Positions 27,795 to 36,302 are shown, counted from the first letter of the stretch. The stretch: DNA of 64,000 nt from Rhizobium sp. L1K21 (GCF_024055895.1 NZ_JAMXLE010000004.1:186001-250000); one strand, 5' to 3'. Translations and numbers: made by a program. The notes: generated by a model from the letters alone, not told the origin.

Positions 27795-28508
27795 GTGGAA
27801 GAGGAGACAGGCAGACGAGAAAAGACAGCGTCGTGGGCGTCCTGGCTGCGGCTGGCGATCAAATGGCTGATCTTCCTGCTGATCCTGCCCTATGCTCTCG
27901 TTGTTCTCTACGCCATTCCGTTCATCCACCCCGTCTCCACGCTCATGATCCTCGATCTTGCGACCTTTCAGGGCTATGAGCGCCGCTGGGTCGGTTTTGA
28001 CGATATCGCGCCCGTTCTGGTGCAGTCGGTGATGATGTCGGAAGACGGGCAGTTCTGCAGCCATTACGGCGTCGATGTCGGCGAGCTGAAAACCGTCGTG
28101 GAGGATGCGCTCAATGGTGACGCCACGCGCGGCGCCAGCACCATCCCCATGCAGACGGTGAAAAACCTCTATCTCTTCAATATCCGTTCGGTCGTGCGCA
28201 AGGCGCTGGAACTGCCGCTCGCCGTCACCGCCGATTTCATCTGGTCCAAGCGCCGGATGATGGAGATCTATCTCAATATCGCCGAATGGGGCGATGGCAT
28301 CTATGGCATTGAAGCCGCCGCACAACACTATTTCAATGTGCCGGCTTCGAAACTCTCGGCCAGTCAGGCGGCCTATCTCGCCGTGTCCTTGCCCAATCCC
28401 TATGAGCGGATTGCCAATAAGCCGTCAGGGCGCATGCAGTCGCTGGCGGCACGTGTGAAGCGTCTTGCGCGGCAATCCGGCAGTTACATCAAATGTCTTT
28501 ATGAATAA
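27795..28508 (+). CDS. mtgA: Monofunctional biosynthetic peptidoglycan transglycosylase
   Basis: A glycosyltransferase family 51 enzyme that polymerises glycan strands from lipid II at the periplasmic face. A membrane anchor ([20 protein letters not shown]) lies near residues 23-45. The catalytic Glu is in [15 protein letters not shown], and [17 protein letters not shown] and [18 protein letters not shown] are the conserved GT51 motifs. There is no transpeptidase domain. Candidate starts are GTG at 27795 and TTG at 27789; GTG is taken, giving 237 residues. Confidence 0.93.
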   Translation: MEEETGRREKTASWASWLRLAIKWLIFLLILPYALVVLYAIPFIHPVSTLMILDLATFQGYERRWVGFDDIAPVLVQSVMMSEDGQFCSHYGVDVGELKTVVEDALNGDATRGASTIPMQTVKNLYLFNIRSVVRKALELPLAVTADFIWSKRRMMEIYLNIAEWGDGIYGIEAAAQHYFNVPASKLSASQAAYLAVSLPNPYERIANKPSGRMQSLAARVKRLARQSGSYIKCLYE

Positions 28509-28585
28509 GATCACACCTATTCATTTGATAGATCGATAGCGGCTTCCTATGGTCTCTCTCCACAAGCATGGAAGGCATTTTCGCG

Positions 28586-29233
28586 ATGGCACCGCTCAAA
28601 CTCTATATCGGCAACAAGAACTATTCCTCCTGGTCGTTTCGCCCCTGGCTCGCCATGACGGCGGCGGGCATCCCCTTTGAGGAAGCGTTGATCCGTTTCG
28701 ACTTTCCAGCCGGCAATCCCGATATCAAGGCGGTCTCGGAAAGCGGCAAGGTGCCGCTTCTGCAAAACGGCAAAGTGAAGGTCTGGGAGTCGCTTGCCAT
28801 CATCGAATATGTCGCCGAGCTTTATCCCGATCACAGCATCTGGCCGGGCGGCATGGAAAAGCGTGCCTTGGCGCGGGCGGTCTCTGCGGAAATGGCCTCC
28901 AGCTTTTCGGCGCTGCGCAGCCATTGCCCGATGAACTTCCGCCAGCAGCCCATTGAGCTGAAAGTCGATGATGCGACAAAGGCCGATATTGCCCGTATCA
29001 ACCACATTTGGACATCGCAGATCGCTGCCCATGGCGGGCCGTTCCTGTTCGGCGATTTTTCAGCGGCAGACGCCATGTATGCGCCGGTCGTCAACCGGTT
29101 TGACATCTACGGTCTTACGCCGTCGCCCGAGGCGGAAATCTATATGGAAAACATGAAATCGCATTTTGCCTGGAAAGCGTGGGAGACGGAGGCTTTGAAG
29201 GAGCCTTGGGTTGTTCCCGAAGACGAAATCTGA
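28586..29233 (+). CDS. Glutathione S-transferase family protein
   Basis: A 215-residue two-domain GST. The thioredoxin-like N-terminal half has LKLYIGNKNYSSWSFRPWLA, ESGKVPLLQNGKVKVWESLA (the cis-proline and Glu-Ser glutathione-binding pair), and the helical C-terminal half ends with FGDFSAADAMYAPVVNRF. The active residue is probably the serine in YSSWS, as in bacterial zeta/beta-like classes. GGAAGG 10 bases before 28586 supports this ATG over one six codons upstream. Substrate unknown. Confidence 0.9.
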   Translation: MAPLKLYIGNKNYSSWSFRPWLAMTAAGIPFEEALIRFDFPAGNPDIKAVSESGKVPLLQNGKVKVWESLAIIEYVAELYPDHSIWPGGMEKRALARAVSAEMASSFSALRSHCPMNFRQQPIELKVDDATKADIARINHIWTSQIAAHGGPFLFGDFSAADAMYAPVVNRFDIYGLTPSPEAEIYMENMKSHFAWKAWETEALKEPWVVPEDEI

Positions 29234-29389
29234 TAGCTGACGCGGGAATTGCAAAAAATTGCGGGCGGGGACTGGTCAAAACCGGTCTCGCAAGGTATAA
29301 GCCCGCCAAATTTCGAACAAACCGGCAAGTTGACACCGGCCTATCATTCGGCCAGCAACGTTTTATTGCCTGGCAAGGAGTTAAGTAAA

Positions 29390-29575
29390 ATGGCTGTACC
29401 GAAAAGAAAAACGACCCCTTCCAAGCGCGGTATGCGTCGTTCCGCAGATGCGCTCAAGGCCTCTACCTATGTTGAGGACAAGAACTCCGGCGAACTGCGC
29501 CGTCCGCACCATATCGACCTGAAGACCGGCATGTACCGTGGCCGTCAGGTTCTGACCCCGAAGGAAAGCGCATAA
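29390..29575 (+). CDS. rpmF: 50S ribosomal protein L32
   Basis: A 61-residue basic protein beginning [20 protein letters not shown], which is the L32 signature. It lacks the zinc cysteines, as many proteobacterial L32 proteins do. AAGGAG lies 9 bases before the ATG. The frame is open further upstream, but that part is not coding. A strong terminator follows, so it is expressed alone here rather than with plsX. Confidence 0.97.
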   Translation: MAVPKRKTTPSKRGMRRSADALKASTYVEDKNSGELRRPHHIDLKTGMYRGRQVLTPKESA

Positions 29576-29604
29576 TTCGGCGCTGCCATCAGGCGGAAAT
29601 CTTT

Positions 29605-29633
29605 AAAAAGGCTGGTCTTGGACCAGCCTTTTT
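29605..29633 (+). terminator. Rho-independent terminator after rpmF
   Basis: The stem AAAGGCTGGTC (29607-29617) and GACCAGCCTTT (29621-29631) closes a three-base TTG loop, with T continuing to 29633. Confidence 0.92.
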
Positions 29634-29681
29634 GTTTTCTATAGAGCTGACTGCAAACCGCACCCGTCTTGAGAGGACACC

Positions 29682-30083
29682 ATGATCGCAATCGTGCCGC
29701 TGATGCTTCTGCCCCTTCTGGCCTATAATCTGATCATGCTCGGCGTGTTCGGCGGCATGGCCACCTTTTCGGCCAATTTGCTGTCGCTGAACATGATGTC
29801 CGGGGCCGACTGGACCATGAGCGGCGGCGATCTCCTGATCGTTGCCAGCCTTGTCATCCTCTTTGTGGAGATCATGAAGGCAACCCGCACCAGCACCTTT
29901 TCCGTTGTCGATCATCTGTTGTCGATGCTGGTCTTTGTGGCCTTCCTGATCGAATTCCTGATGGTGAAGAATGCGGCAACCCAGGTGTTCTTCATCCTCA
30001 TGACCATCGCCTTTATCGATGTGATTGCAGGCTTTGCCGTTTCCATCCGTTCCGCCTCACGCGACGTTTCCATCGGCCTTTGA
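29682..30083 (+). CDS. Small four-helix inner-membrane protein
   Basis: A 133-residue hydrophobic protein of unknown function. Four membrane segments can be seen: around residues 3-25 (IVPLMLLPLLAYNLIMLGVF), 48-65, 78-97 and 103-123. No catalytic motif or signal peptide is apparent. The pattern looks like a conserved Rhizobiales integral membrane protein. It is independent of neighbours: rpmF has its own terminator, and phaR is convergent. Confidence 0.7.
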   Translation: MIAIVPLMLLPLLAYNLIMLGVFGGMATFSANLLSLNMMSGADWTMSGGDLLIVASLVILFVEIMKATRTSTFSVVDHLLSMLVFVAFLIEFLMVKNAATQVFFILMTIAFIDVIAGFAVSIRSASRDVSIGL

Positions 30084-30090
30084 TGCCGCG

Positions 30091-30120
30091 AAAAAGCCCG
30101 CCTCGAAACGAAGCGGGCTT
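30091..30120 (-). terminator. Terminator for phaR
   Basis: On the minus strand AAGCCCGC (30120-30113) pairs with GCGGGCTT (30101-30094), and five T follow (30095-30091). The plus strand lacks a T run, so it serves mainly phaR. Confidence 0.75.
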
Positions 30121-30147
30121 GAAGAATTCTATCGTTGTTGCCGCCGC

Positions 30148-30723
30148 TCAGAGGCTGTCGAGCTTCACCTGAAGCGAGCGCAGTTGCTCTTTCAGCTCTT
30201 CGATGTCGCTGGATTCCGTTTTCTTCTTTTCCTCGGCGGCAGCCGGGGTGGAAAAGGGCGAAAACATTTTCATGGCATTCTGGAAAAGCTCGGTGTTTCG
30301 GCGCACCTGTTCCTCCACCATCTGCATGGGCAGCTGGAAATTCTTGCCCAGCGGGGTCTCGCCAAAGGCTTTCGTCATCTGCTCCTGCATCTGCGATTGC
30401 TGCTCGGCGAAAGCTTTCATTGAATGCTCCAGATAACTCGGCACCACCATCTGCATTTGGTCGCCATAATAGGAAATCAACTGGCGCAGGAAGGAGATCG
30501 GCAGAAGCGTGTTGCCGGTCTTGGATTCCTGCTCGAAGATGATTTGCGTGAGCACCGAATGTGTAATGTCATCGCCGCTCTTGGCATCCTGCACCACAAA
30601 ATCCTCGCCGCGCTTGACCATCTCCGCCAGGTCGTCAAGCGTCACGTAAGTGCTGGTGCCGGTATTATACAGGCGCCGGTTGGCGTATTTCTTGATAACA
30701 ATCTGACCGTCGTTTTTTGCCAT
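30148..30723 (-). CDS. phaR: Polyhydroxyalkanoate synthesis repressor PhaR
   Basis: PhaR binds both polyhydroxybutyrate granules and DNA and represses phasin and PHB genes until polymer forms. The 191-residue protein has the DNA-binding N-terminal domain (IVIKKYANRRLYNTGTSTYV) and the PHB accumulation domain (SVLTQIIFEQESKTGNTLLP), then a coiled C-terminus. The ATG at 30723 (MAKNDGQIVIK) is the conserved start; the frame upstream is not part of the protein. It diverges from phaA-phaB, whose promoter region holds palindromes that may be its sites. Confidence 0.94.
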   Translation of the reverse strand: MAKNDGQIVIKKYANRRLYNTGTSTYVTLDDLAEMVKRGEDFVVQDAKSGDDITHSVLTQIIFEQESKTGNTLLPISFLRQLISYYGDQMQMVVPSYLEHSMKAFAEQQSQMQEQMTKAFGETPLGKNFQLPMQMVEEQVRRNTELFQNAMKMFSPFSTPAAAEEKKKTESSDIEELKEQLRSLQVKLDSL

Positions 30724-31077
30724 ATTTGCTTCCTCACCCAAGCTGCGCCGCCACACGGCTTTTAGCGAGCTTAAACGCAAAATGGCTGAAATGCCAAACG
30801 ATTTGTGCGCTGCGGCGAACCTTGCGCATTTTTGGGCCATGCGCAACGATTTTATGTAAGTGTCGATTAACTCAGAGGATTCAATTTGCTGCAGCGCATG
30901 CTTTTTCAAAGAGGTGCAGCAATTAGCAATTGCTAAAGTGTGGACGTTTGTTTTTGGAACATCACCAGAAAGTGGACTTCCATGTCAGCGCGAAAAGTGC
31001 AATCGTAACAGGATAAAACAAGGCAAAGCGTTCCCGTTTGAGGGACGCAAACCGGATTTTCGCAAGGAGGAATTTCA
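30724..31077. promoter_or_regulatory. phaR-phaA divergent control region with palindromes
   Basis: This 354-base gap has no gene. It contains an inverted pair TTGCTGCA (30886-30893) and TGCAGCAA (30915-30922) with 21 bases between. A perfect 14-bp palindrome TTAGCAATTGCTAA (30923-30936) directly abuts the second arm. TGC/GCA-rich sites are known targets of PhaR in other bacteria, so these are good operator candidates for phaA, phaR or both. A strong ribosome site AAGGAGG (31064-31070) precedes phaA. Confidence 0.5.
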
Positions 31078-32262
31078 GTGAGCAGCCCTTCAATCGTTAT
31101 CGCAAGTGCGGCACGCACCGCAGTCGGTTCGTTCAATGGTGCGTTTGCCAACACGCCCGCCCATGATCTGGGAACCGCAACCATCAAGGCCGTGCTGGAG
31201 CGCGCCGGTGTGGATGCGGCAGAGGTCAACGAGGTCATCATGGGTCAGGTTCTGTCTGCGGGCCAGGGCCAGAACCCGGCACGCCAAGCCGCCATCAATG
31301 CCGGCATTCCGAAGGAAGCGACGGCCTGGGGGCTCAATCAGCTCTGTGGTTCGGGCCTGCGCGCCGTGGCGCTCGGCATGCAGCAGATTGCAACGGGCGA
31401 TGCCTCCATCATCGTTGCCGGTGGCATGGAGTCCATGTCCATGGCGCCGCATTGCGCGCATCTGCGCTCCGGCGTCAAGATGGGCGATTTGAAGATGATC
31501 GACACCATGATCCGTGATGGCCTCACCGACGCCTTTTACGGCTACCATATGGGCAACACGGCGGAGAATGTTGCCAAGCAGTGGCAGCTTTCGCGCGATG
31601 ATCAGGACGCCTTCGCCGTTTCCTCGCAAAACAAGGCTGAAGCTGCCCAGAAGGCCGGCAAGTTCAAGGACGAGATCGTTCCCTTCACCATCAGCACCCG
31701 CAAGGGCGACATCGTGGTGGATCAGGATGAATATATCCGCGCCGGTGCGACGCTGGATGCGATGGCCAAGCTTCGCCCCGCCTTCGACAAGGAGGGCACG
31801 GTAACGGCGGGCAATGCTTCCGGCATCAACGATGGTGCTGCCGCAACCCTTTTGATGACCGAAGAGGAAGCGGCCAAGCGCGGTATCAAGCCCATGGTGC
31901 GCATTGCGTCCTGGGCAACTGCCGGTGTCGACCCGCAGATCATGGGCACAGGCCCGATCCCGGCCTCCCGCAAGGCGCTGGAAAAAGCCGGCTGGTCAAT
32001 CAACGATCTGGATCTGGTGGAAGCCAACGAGGCTTTTGCGGCGCAGGCCTGCGCCGTCAACAAGGACCTCGGCTGGGATCCGTCCATCGTCAATGTCAAC
32101 GGCGGGGCCATCGCCATTGGTCACCCGATCGGGGCATCGGGCGCACGCGTACTCAATACGCTGCTGTTCGAAATGATGCGCACGGGCAAGAAAAAGGGCC
32201 TCGCAACCCTTTGCATCGGCGGTGGCATGGGCGTCGCCATGTGCGTTGAGAGCATGCAATAA
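31078..32262 (+). CDS. phaA: Acetyl-CoA acetyltransferase (beta-ketothiolase)
   Basis: PhaA condenses two acetyl-CoA to acetoacetyl-CoA, the first step of polyhydroxybutyrate synthesis. The 394-residue thiolase has the acyl-carrying Cys90 in [10 protein letters not shown], the His in [17 protein letters not shown] and the second Cys in TLCIGGGMG. It starts with GTG at 31078 behind AAGGAGG. phaB follows 82 bases downstream across an intercistronic hairpin. The PHB synthase phaC is not in this window. Confidence 0.95.
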   Translation: MSSPSIVIASAARTAVGSFNGAFANTPAHDLGTATIKAVLERAGVDAAEVNEVIMGQVLSAGQGQNPARQAAINAGIPKEATAWGLNQLCGSGLRAVALGMQQIATGDASIIVAGGMESMSMAPHCAHLRSGVKMGDLKMIDTMIRDGLTDAFYGYHMGNTAENVAKQWQLSRDDQDAFAVSSQNKAEAAQKAGKFKDEIVPFTISTRKGDIVVDQDEYIRAGATLDAMAKLRPAFDKEGTVTAGNASGINDGAAATLLMTEEEAAKRGIKPMVRIASWATAGVDPQIMGTGPIPASRKALEKAGWSINDLDLVEANEAFAAQACAVNKDLGWDPSIVNVNGGAIAIGHPIGASGARVLNTLLFEMMRTGKKKGLATLCIGGGMGVAMCVESMQ

Positions 32263-32282
32263 GAACCTCAGAGACATGGAAA

Positions 32283-32305
32283 TGCGGCTCCGCAGAAGAG
32301 CCGCA
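32283..32305 (+). promoter_or_regulatory. Intercistronic hairpin between phaA and phaB
   Basis: TGCGGCTC (32283-32290) and GAGCCGCA (32298-32305) form a perfect 8-bp stem with a 7-base loop. No T run follows, so it is not a standard terminator. It could stabilise the phaA message or set the phaA:phaB ratio. Confidence 0.55.
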
Positions 32306-32344
32306 CTCCAAGGGAACACTTCTTAAAAAGACTGGGAGGATAAG

Positions 32345-33070
32345 ATGAGCAGAGTAGCACTCGTCACGGGCGGATCGCGCGGCATTGGTGCAGCGATTTC
32401 CATCGCACTGAAGAACGCCGGCTATAAGGTTGCTGCAAACTATGCAGGCAATGATGAAGCGGCCGCCAAATTCACCGATGAAACCGGCATTCCGACTTAT
32501 AAGTGGGATGTCTCGAGCTATGAGTCCTGCGTGGAAGGCATCGCGAAAGTGGAAGCCGATCTTGGTCCGGTGGAGGTGCTGGTCAACAATGCCGGTATCA
32601 CCCGTGATGGCATGTTCCACAAGATGACGCCGGATCAGTGGAATGCGGTCATCAACACCAATCTGACAGGTCTTTTCAACATGACCCATCCGGTCTGGTC
32701 CGGCATGCGGGATCGCTCCTTTGGTCGTGTCATTAATATCTCCTCCATCAACGGCCAGAAGGGCCAGGCCGGTCAGGCAAACTATTCCGCCGCCAAGGCC
32801 GGTGACCTTGGTTTCACCAAGGCGCTCGCCCAGGAAGGCGCGATGAAGGGCATCACAGTCAATGCCATCTGCCCTGGTTATATCGGCACGGAAATGGTGC
32901 GCGCGATTCCGGAAAAGGTGCTGAATGAACGTATCATTCCGCAAATCCCGGTCGGCCGCCTCGGCGAACCGGAGGAAATCGCCCGTTGCGTTGTCTTCCT
33001 CGCCTCCGACGACGCCGGTTTCATCACCGGCTCGACCCTGTCAGCCAACGGCGGCCAATTCTTCGTCTGA
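32345..33070 (+). CDS. phaB: Acetoacetyl-CoA reductase
   Basis: PhaB is a 241-residue classical SDR that reduces acetoacetyl-CoA to (R)-3-hydroxybutyryl-CoA with NADPH. The cofactor motif is VTGGSRGIGAAIS, the NNAG motif is in VEVLVNNAGITRDG, and catalytic Ser-Tyr-Lys are in INISSINGQKGQ and ANYSAAKAG. GGGAGG precedes the ATG. It is the second gene of the PHB precursor operon. Confidence 0.96.
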   Translation: MSRVALVTGGSRGIGAAISIALKNAGYKVAANYAGNDEAAAKFTDETGIPTYKWDVSSYESCVEGIAKVEADLGPVEVLVNNAGITRDGMFHKMTPDQWNAVINTNLTGLFNMTHPVWSGMRDRSFGRVINISSINGQKGQAGQANYSAAKAGDLGFTKALAQEGAMKGITVNAICPGYIGTEMVRAIPEKVLNERIIPQIPVGRLGEPEEIARCVVFLASDDAGFITGSTLSANGGQFFV

Positions 33071-33083
33071 TCGCTGACGCCGC

Positions 33084-33182
33084 CGCAAGCGCGACCTGGC
33101 TTTCTCCTCTCGGGGAGAAATGTCATGCGCAGCGTGACAATGAGGGGTTTCCACTGCACGGTCCCGAGGACCCCTCATCCGA
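33084..33182. repeat. Intergenic repeat, copy A
   Basis: This copy runs from GCCGCAAGC through TCATGCGCAGCGTGACAATG to CCTCATCCGA. The same series recurs 666 bases later as copy B, with a perfectly shared core of about 30 bases. Confidence 0.8.
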
Positions 33183-33327
33183 ACATTTTTGGTTTGCGCT
33201 TGCCAAAGGCAAACCTTTCCGCTTGTTCGATCGGAGACATCCGGCACGACCGCGCCAGGCTCCCACCTCTCCCCCTGTGGGAGAGGATAGTAAGTCCGCG
33301 TGAAGCAATCGCTGAACGCTGGACGCA

Positions 33328-33373
33328 CTTGGTGAGGGGTAAAGTATACATCGAAGGATTACCCCTCACCAAG
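33328..33373. repeat. 15-bp inverted repeat
   Basis: CTTGGTGAGGGGTAA (33328-33342) and its exact reverse complement TTACCCCTCACCAAG (33359-33373) flank a 16-base loop. A second palindrome, CCTCTCCCAC-AAGGGGAGAGG, lies about 40 bases downstream. Confidence 0.85.
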
Positions 33374-33749
33374 CGCGCCGACCAATCGCTGCGCTCTTGG
33401 GGCTTGCTATCCTCTCCCACAAGGGGAGAGGATAGGGGGGCGGCACCAACTCTCCTCCGTCATCCCGGACTTGATCAGGGATCCAGCAGCGCGAAGTCCT
33501 TCGCGCGGGAAACTCTTTTCCACGCCAACGAACAGGGTCCTTTCACCGCGCAGACGCGCGGTGGCTGGATGCCAGTATCCAAGTCTGGCATGACGGCGGT
33601 CAAAGCGTAAGCTCCGTCCAGCCTCATGCCTCATGGTGGGAGCGTAGCGACCCTCGAAGGGTCAGGCTGGCCCCGATCATCCAACAACCCGCCCCCGCCC
33701 TTCGAGACGGCCTTCGGCCTCCTCAGGGTGAGGGCTCACCATTGAGGCT

Positions 33750-33850
33750 GCCGCAAGCACGACCCGGCTTTCTCCCCCTGGGGAGAAATGTCATGCGCAG
33801 CGTGACAATGAGGGGTTCCCACTGAACGGGCCTGAGAACGCCTCATCCGA
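33750..33850. repeat. Intergenic repeat, copy B
   Basis: This is the second copy of the element at 33084, in the same orientation and offset by 666 bases. It includes the same TCATGCGCAGCGTGACAATG core. The ends diverge, and one indel separates the copies near the CCACTG/CCCACTG part. Confidence 0.8.
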
Positions 33851-33936
33851 CCCTTCGGGCCACCTTCTCCCCAAGGGGAGAAGACAAGGGGCAGCGCGCT
33901 CGGCACCCCGAAAACGGGGATAAAAAAACCACCGTC

Positions 33937-34010
33937 ATGGTCGGCCTTGAGCCGACCATCCACACACAAGCCATTGATTACGCAGGAATCCTCGGGTCAA
34001 CGCCGAGGAT
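33937..34010. repeat. Paired palindromic elements
   Basis: ATGGTCGGC-CTTGA-GCCGACCAT (33937-33959) is followed by ATCCTCGG-GTCAACG-CCGAGGAT (33988-34010). The unit is bounded by CGTCAT on the left and GATGACGG on the right, so the whole unit is itself an inverted arrangement. Confidence 0.75.
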
Positions 34011-34088
34011 GACGGATAAAAATTTTAGGCCATTTCATCCCCGCCCTCTCCACGCATGCTCATAATACCCCCATCCCGCACGGATACA

Positions 34089-34278
34089 CCACAGGGCGCT
34101 GTGGCGAGCGGGGTCGGTTCCGGGTTCGGGGGCAGACGCAGGCCTCGGATATGGGCTCTTGCCGAAGAGGCCATTGGACATTCAAACGGGAATGTTCGCA
34201 CCGGGGTTTTGCAAGAAGCGGTGACCCGGCGGAGACAAGGGTAAGGCAGCCCCCTCCGACGTGCAGGCTTGGCCTGCA
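34089..34278 (+). ncRNA. Candidate structured RNA of unresolved family
   Basis: About 190 bases can fold into an ordered set of stems: hairpin CCACAG-GGCG-CTGTGG (34089-34104); a long-range stem GAG(C)GGGG (34106-34113) with CCCCCTC (34250-34256); CCGGGTT (34120-34126) with GACCCGG (34223-34229); internal hairpins GGCCTC/GAGGCC and ACATTC/GAATGT; and a final hairpin TGCAGGC-TTG-GCCTGCA (34262-34278). The ends recall 6S RNA weakly, but the branched interior does not, and signatures of RNase P, SRP, tmRNA and B12 or TPP riboswitches are absent. Strand is inferred. Confidence 0.35.
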
Positions 34279-34380
34279 TAAGCTAAGACACGGTTTGTGC
34301 CTTTATCTGGATACCTCTACGGAGGAGAAGGAGAACCGGGCGTTGATCACCAAGTTTGCAATTCAAAAACGACTGAAGGC

Positions 34381-34434
34381 GGGGCGCTTTGTGCGCATCA
34401 TAAACTAACAACAATGTGGCGCACAAAACGCCCC
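34381..34434. repeat. Large imperfect palindrome
   Basis: GGGGCGCTTTGTGCGC (34381-34396) and GCGCACAAAACGCCCC (34419-34434) are complementary at 15 of 16 positions around a 22-base AT-rich loop. The outer GGC and GCC bases extend the pairing. The hairpin would be very stable on either strand. Confidence 0.8.
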
Positions 34435-34612
34435 ATCCGCCTTCCCTGTCAGGAGGGCACCCATCCGGGACGCCTTTTACGGCAACGCCGAGAAAGATCA
34501 GCGAGTCCCGGCAGAGAATGATGCGAAACCCGGAAGCGATCTGCTTGCCGGGATTAAGGTGCAGGAGGAAGGAAGAACGTTGTTTGACACCGCGCCAACC
34601 ACACACACCGTC

Positions 34613-34635
34613 ATCCTCGGCCTTGAGCCGAGGAT
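34613..34635. repeat. Palindromic ATCCTCGGC element
   Basis: ATCCTCGGC-CTTGA-GCCGAGGAT, preceded by CGTC, is a relative of the elements at 33937-34010 with the same CTTGA loop. A more degenerate relative, with CATCCCGGACTTGATC, begins near 33459. Confidence 0.8.
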
Positions 34636-34865
34636 CCAAACACAAGCTTGCGGACAGTGGTGGGTCAAGCCGGAGCATGACGAGGGAGACGAGCGATGGC
34701 CAAAAGGGACGGATGAGGGGCAGCGCGGAACGAAGCGTTCGGAAGGGATCAGATAGTTAAAAGCGTATGCAAGCCAAAAGGCCTCGAAAAAACATGCATG
34801 TGCTGAAAAATCCGAGAATGCCCCTCGCCCTGACCTTCTCTCGGCGGCCAAGGAGAGGGAAGCCA

Positions 34866-36152
34866 TCACGCCGGGGTTGGCGTCTCTTCCTCGTCACTTT
34901 CTTCACTGCGTTCGGATTCGGCATTTTCCACCGCCCAGGCGCTGGCCGCTTCCACGGCGACCGGCGTGGCGGTCGGGATGACGCCGATATAGCTTTCGGT
35001 TTCGCTGGCGGGGATCGCGGCGCGCTGGGTCATGCGGTAGAGCGCGTAAAGGGCAATGGCCGCGAAGGTGACGGTCAAGACCAGCCAGAAGGTGAAGGGA
35101 CCTGCCTGCTGCATCGTCCAGCCGGTGATCAGCGGTCCGAGAATAGCGCCGAGACCGAAGGTGAAAACCAGCCCGCCAGAGGCTGCCGGCATGTCTTCGG
35201 GCGAAAGATAGTCGTTCGTATAGGCCAGCAGGAGCGCGTAGAGCGGCGTGGTCATGCCGCCGGAGATAAAGGCTGCAATCATCATCGGCCAGAAATTTTC
35301 GCCGGTAAACCAGCCGAAGATGCAGGCAGCCGTTGCAATCGCCGAAAGGCCGAAAATCACCTGGCGGCGATCCATGCGGTCGGAGAGCCAGCCGATCGGA
35401 TATTGCAGGAAAAGCGCGCCGGCAAAGAGCATGGCGACGAAAAGCGCAATGCCAGCCGTGGTCATGCCGATCATCGCGCCGAAAACCGGTCCCATCCCCG
35501 ATTGCGTCGCGTATACGGTGCCGAGAAGAAAGACGCCGACCGTGCCGAGCGGCGATCCGGTAAAGAGTTCGCGCAGCGGCATAGGGCGGGTGAGTTCCGT
35601 CTTCGGTGCGGGGCTGACTGTCAAGAGGATCGGCGCAAAGGAAACCGATACGAGGATCGAAGCACCGATGAAGAGCACGGATGTCTGCGTGTCGCCGAGC
35701 GTCAAAAGCCCCTGCGCGCCAATGAGACCAAGCGTCTGGGCAATCATATAGGCGGAGAGAACCTTGCCGCGTGTCTCGTTCGTCGCTGCATCGTTCAGCC
35801 AGCTTTCGGCGGTCACATAAATGCCCGACATGCAAAAGCCGATCAGCAGGCGCAGCACCATCCAGGCCCAGGGGTCGGGCAGCACGGGAAGCGCAATCAC
35901 GCCCGCAGACATGAAACTGCCGAGCGCCGCAAACACCCGCACATGGCCAACACGGCGCAAGAGAACGGGCGTGTAGCGTGCGCCGGAAAGGAAGCCAATG
36001 AAATAGCCGGAGGTGACGATGGAAAGGGCTGTTGCGGAGAAGCCTTCCAGGTTGCCGCGCAGGCCGATCAGCGTGGACTGCATGCCATTGCCCAGCATGA
36101 TGAGCACGATACCGAGCAGCAGCGCCCAAATGCCGGAAAAGACCTGAAACAT
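34866..36152 (-). CDS. MFS transporter (YcaD-like)
   Basis: A 428-residue major facilitator with about 12 membrane segments. The N-terminus (FSGIWALLLGIVLIMLGNGM) and LLIGFCMSGIYVTAESWLND match the YcaD/YfkF drug/metabolite efflux group. A hydrophilic acidic tail (ESERSEESDEEE) of about 40 residues is unusual. It is convergent with the repeat region and divergent from the DMSP-lyase-like gene. Substrate unknown. Confidence 0.85.
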   Translation of the reverse strand: MFQVFSGIWALLLGIVLIMLGNGMQSTLIGLRGNLEGFSATALSIVTSGYFIGFLSGARYTPVLLRRVGHVRVFAALGSFMSAGVIALPVLPDPWAWMVLRLLIGFCMSGIYVTAESWLNDAATNETRGKVLSAYMIAQTLGLIGAQGLLTLGDTQTSVLFIGASILVSVSFAPILLTVSPAPKTELTRPMPLRELFTGSPLGTVGVFLLGTVYATQSGMGPVFGAMIGMTTAGIALFVAMLFAGALFLQYPIGWLSDRMDRRQVIFGLSAIATAACIFGWFTGENFWPMMIAAFISGGMTTPLYALLLAYTNDYLSPEDMPAASGGLVFTFGLGAILGPLITGWTMQQAGPFTFWLVLTVTFAAIALYALYRMTQRAAIPASETESYIGVIPTATPVAVEAASAWAVENAESERSEESDEEETPTPA

Positions 36153-36302
36153 GCATCACTCTCCAATCAAAGAGCGCCGAACCTACGATTGCTGCCCGTC
36201 ATGGTCAATGATGCGGTGGCCGGATTATGCGCTTGACAGCGTTTGCCTTTGCCGCATCCTTTGATCCGGTTTTGGCAGTGAAGGGATGGGGGCCGAAGGG
36301 GA

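Larger units (their letters stand above)
33071..34865. other. Gene-free 1.8-kb repeat-rich intergenic region
   Basis: Between phaB and a convergent MFS gene I find no credible coding sequence; the short open frames are low-complexity translations of repeats. The stretch holds a 100-bp repeat in two copies, at least three palindromic ATCCTCGG-type elements, two long inverted repeats and one candidate structured RNA, listed separately. Such clusters of short intergenic repeats (comparable to the RIME and Bru-RS elements of Rhizobiales) have no coding capacity and probably spread with help from elsewhere. Confidence 0.75.

Noticed and set aside
34089-34278. RNase P RNA, SRP RNA, permuted tmRNA or cobalamin riboswitch
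   Set aside because: Key signatures (GAGGAAAGTCCGG, GGTCCGGAAGGAAGC, a tag ORF ending in Ala-Leu-Ala-Ala, the B12 box) are absent on both strands.
34025-34279. 84-aa open frame on the minus strand in the repeat region
   Set aside because: Its translation is Pro/Arg-rich without a known domain and coincides with the candidate structured RNA; the hairpins explain the sequence better than a protein.
34343-34408. Small frame starting TTG behind GGAGGAGAAGGAG
   Set aside because: The ribosome-like site is strong, but the last third of the frame is one arm of the palindrome at 34381-34434, and no conserved peptide is evident.
34767-36236. 489-aa open frame on the plus strand
   Set aside because: It lies antisense to the MFS gene, whose 12-helix product and codon use are convincing. 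The plus frame is a low-complexity charged translation.
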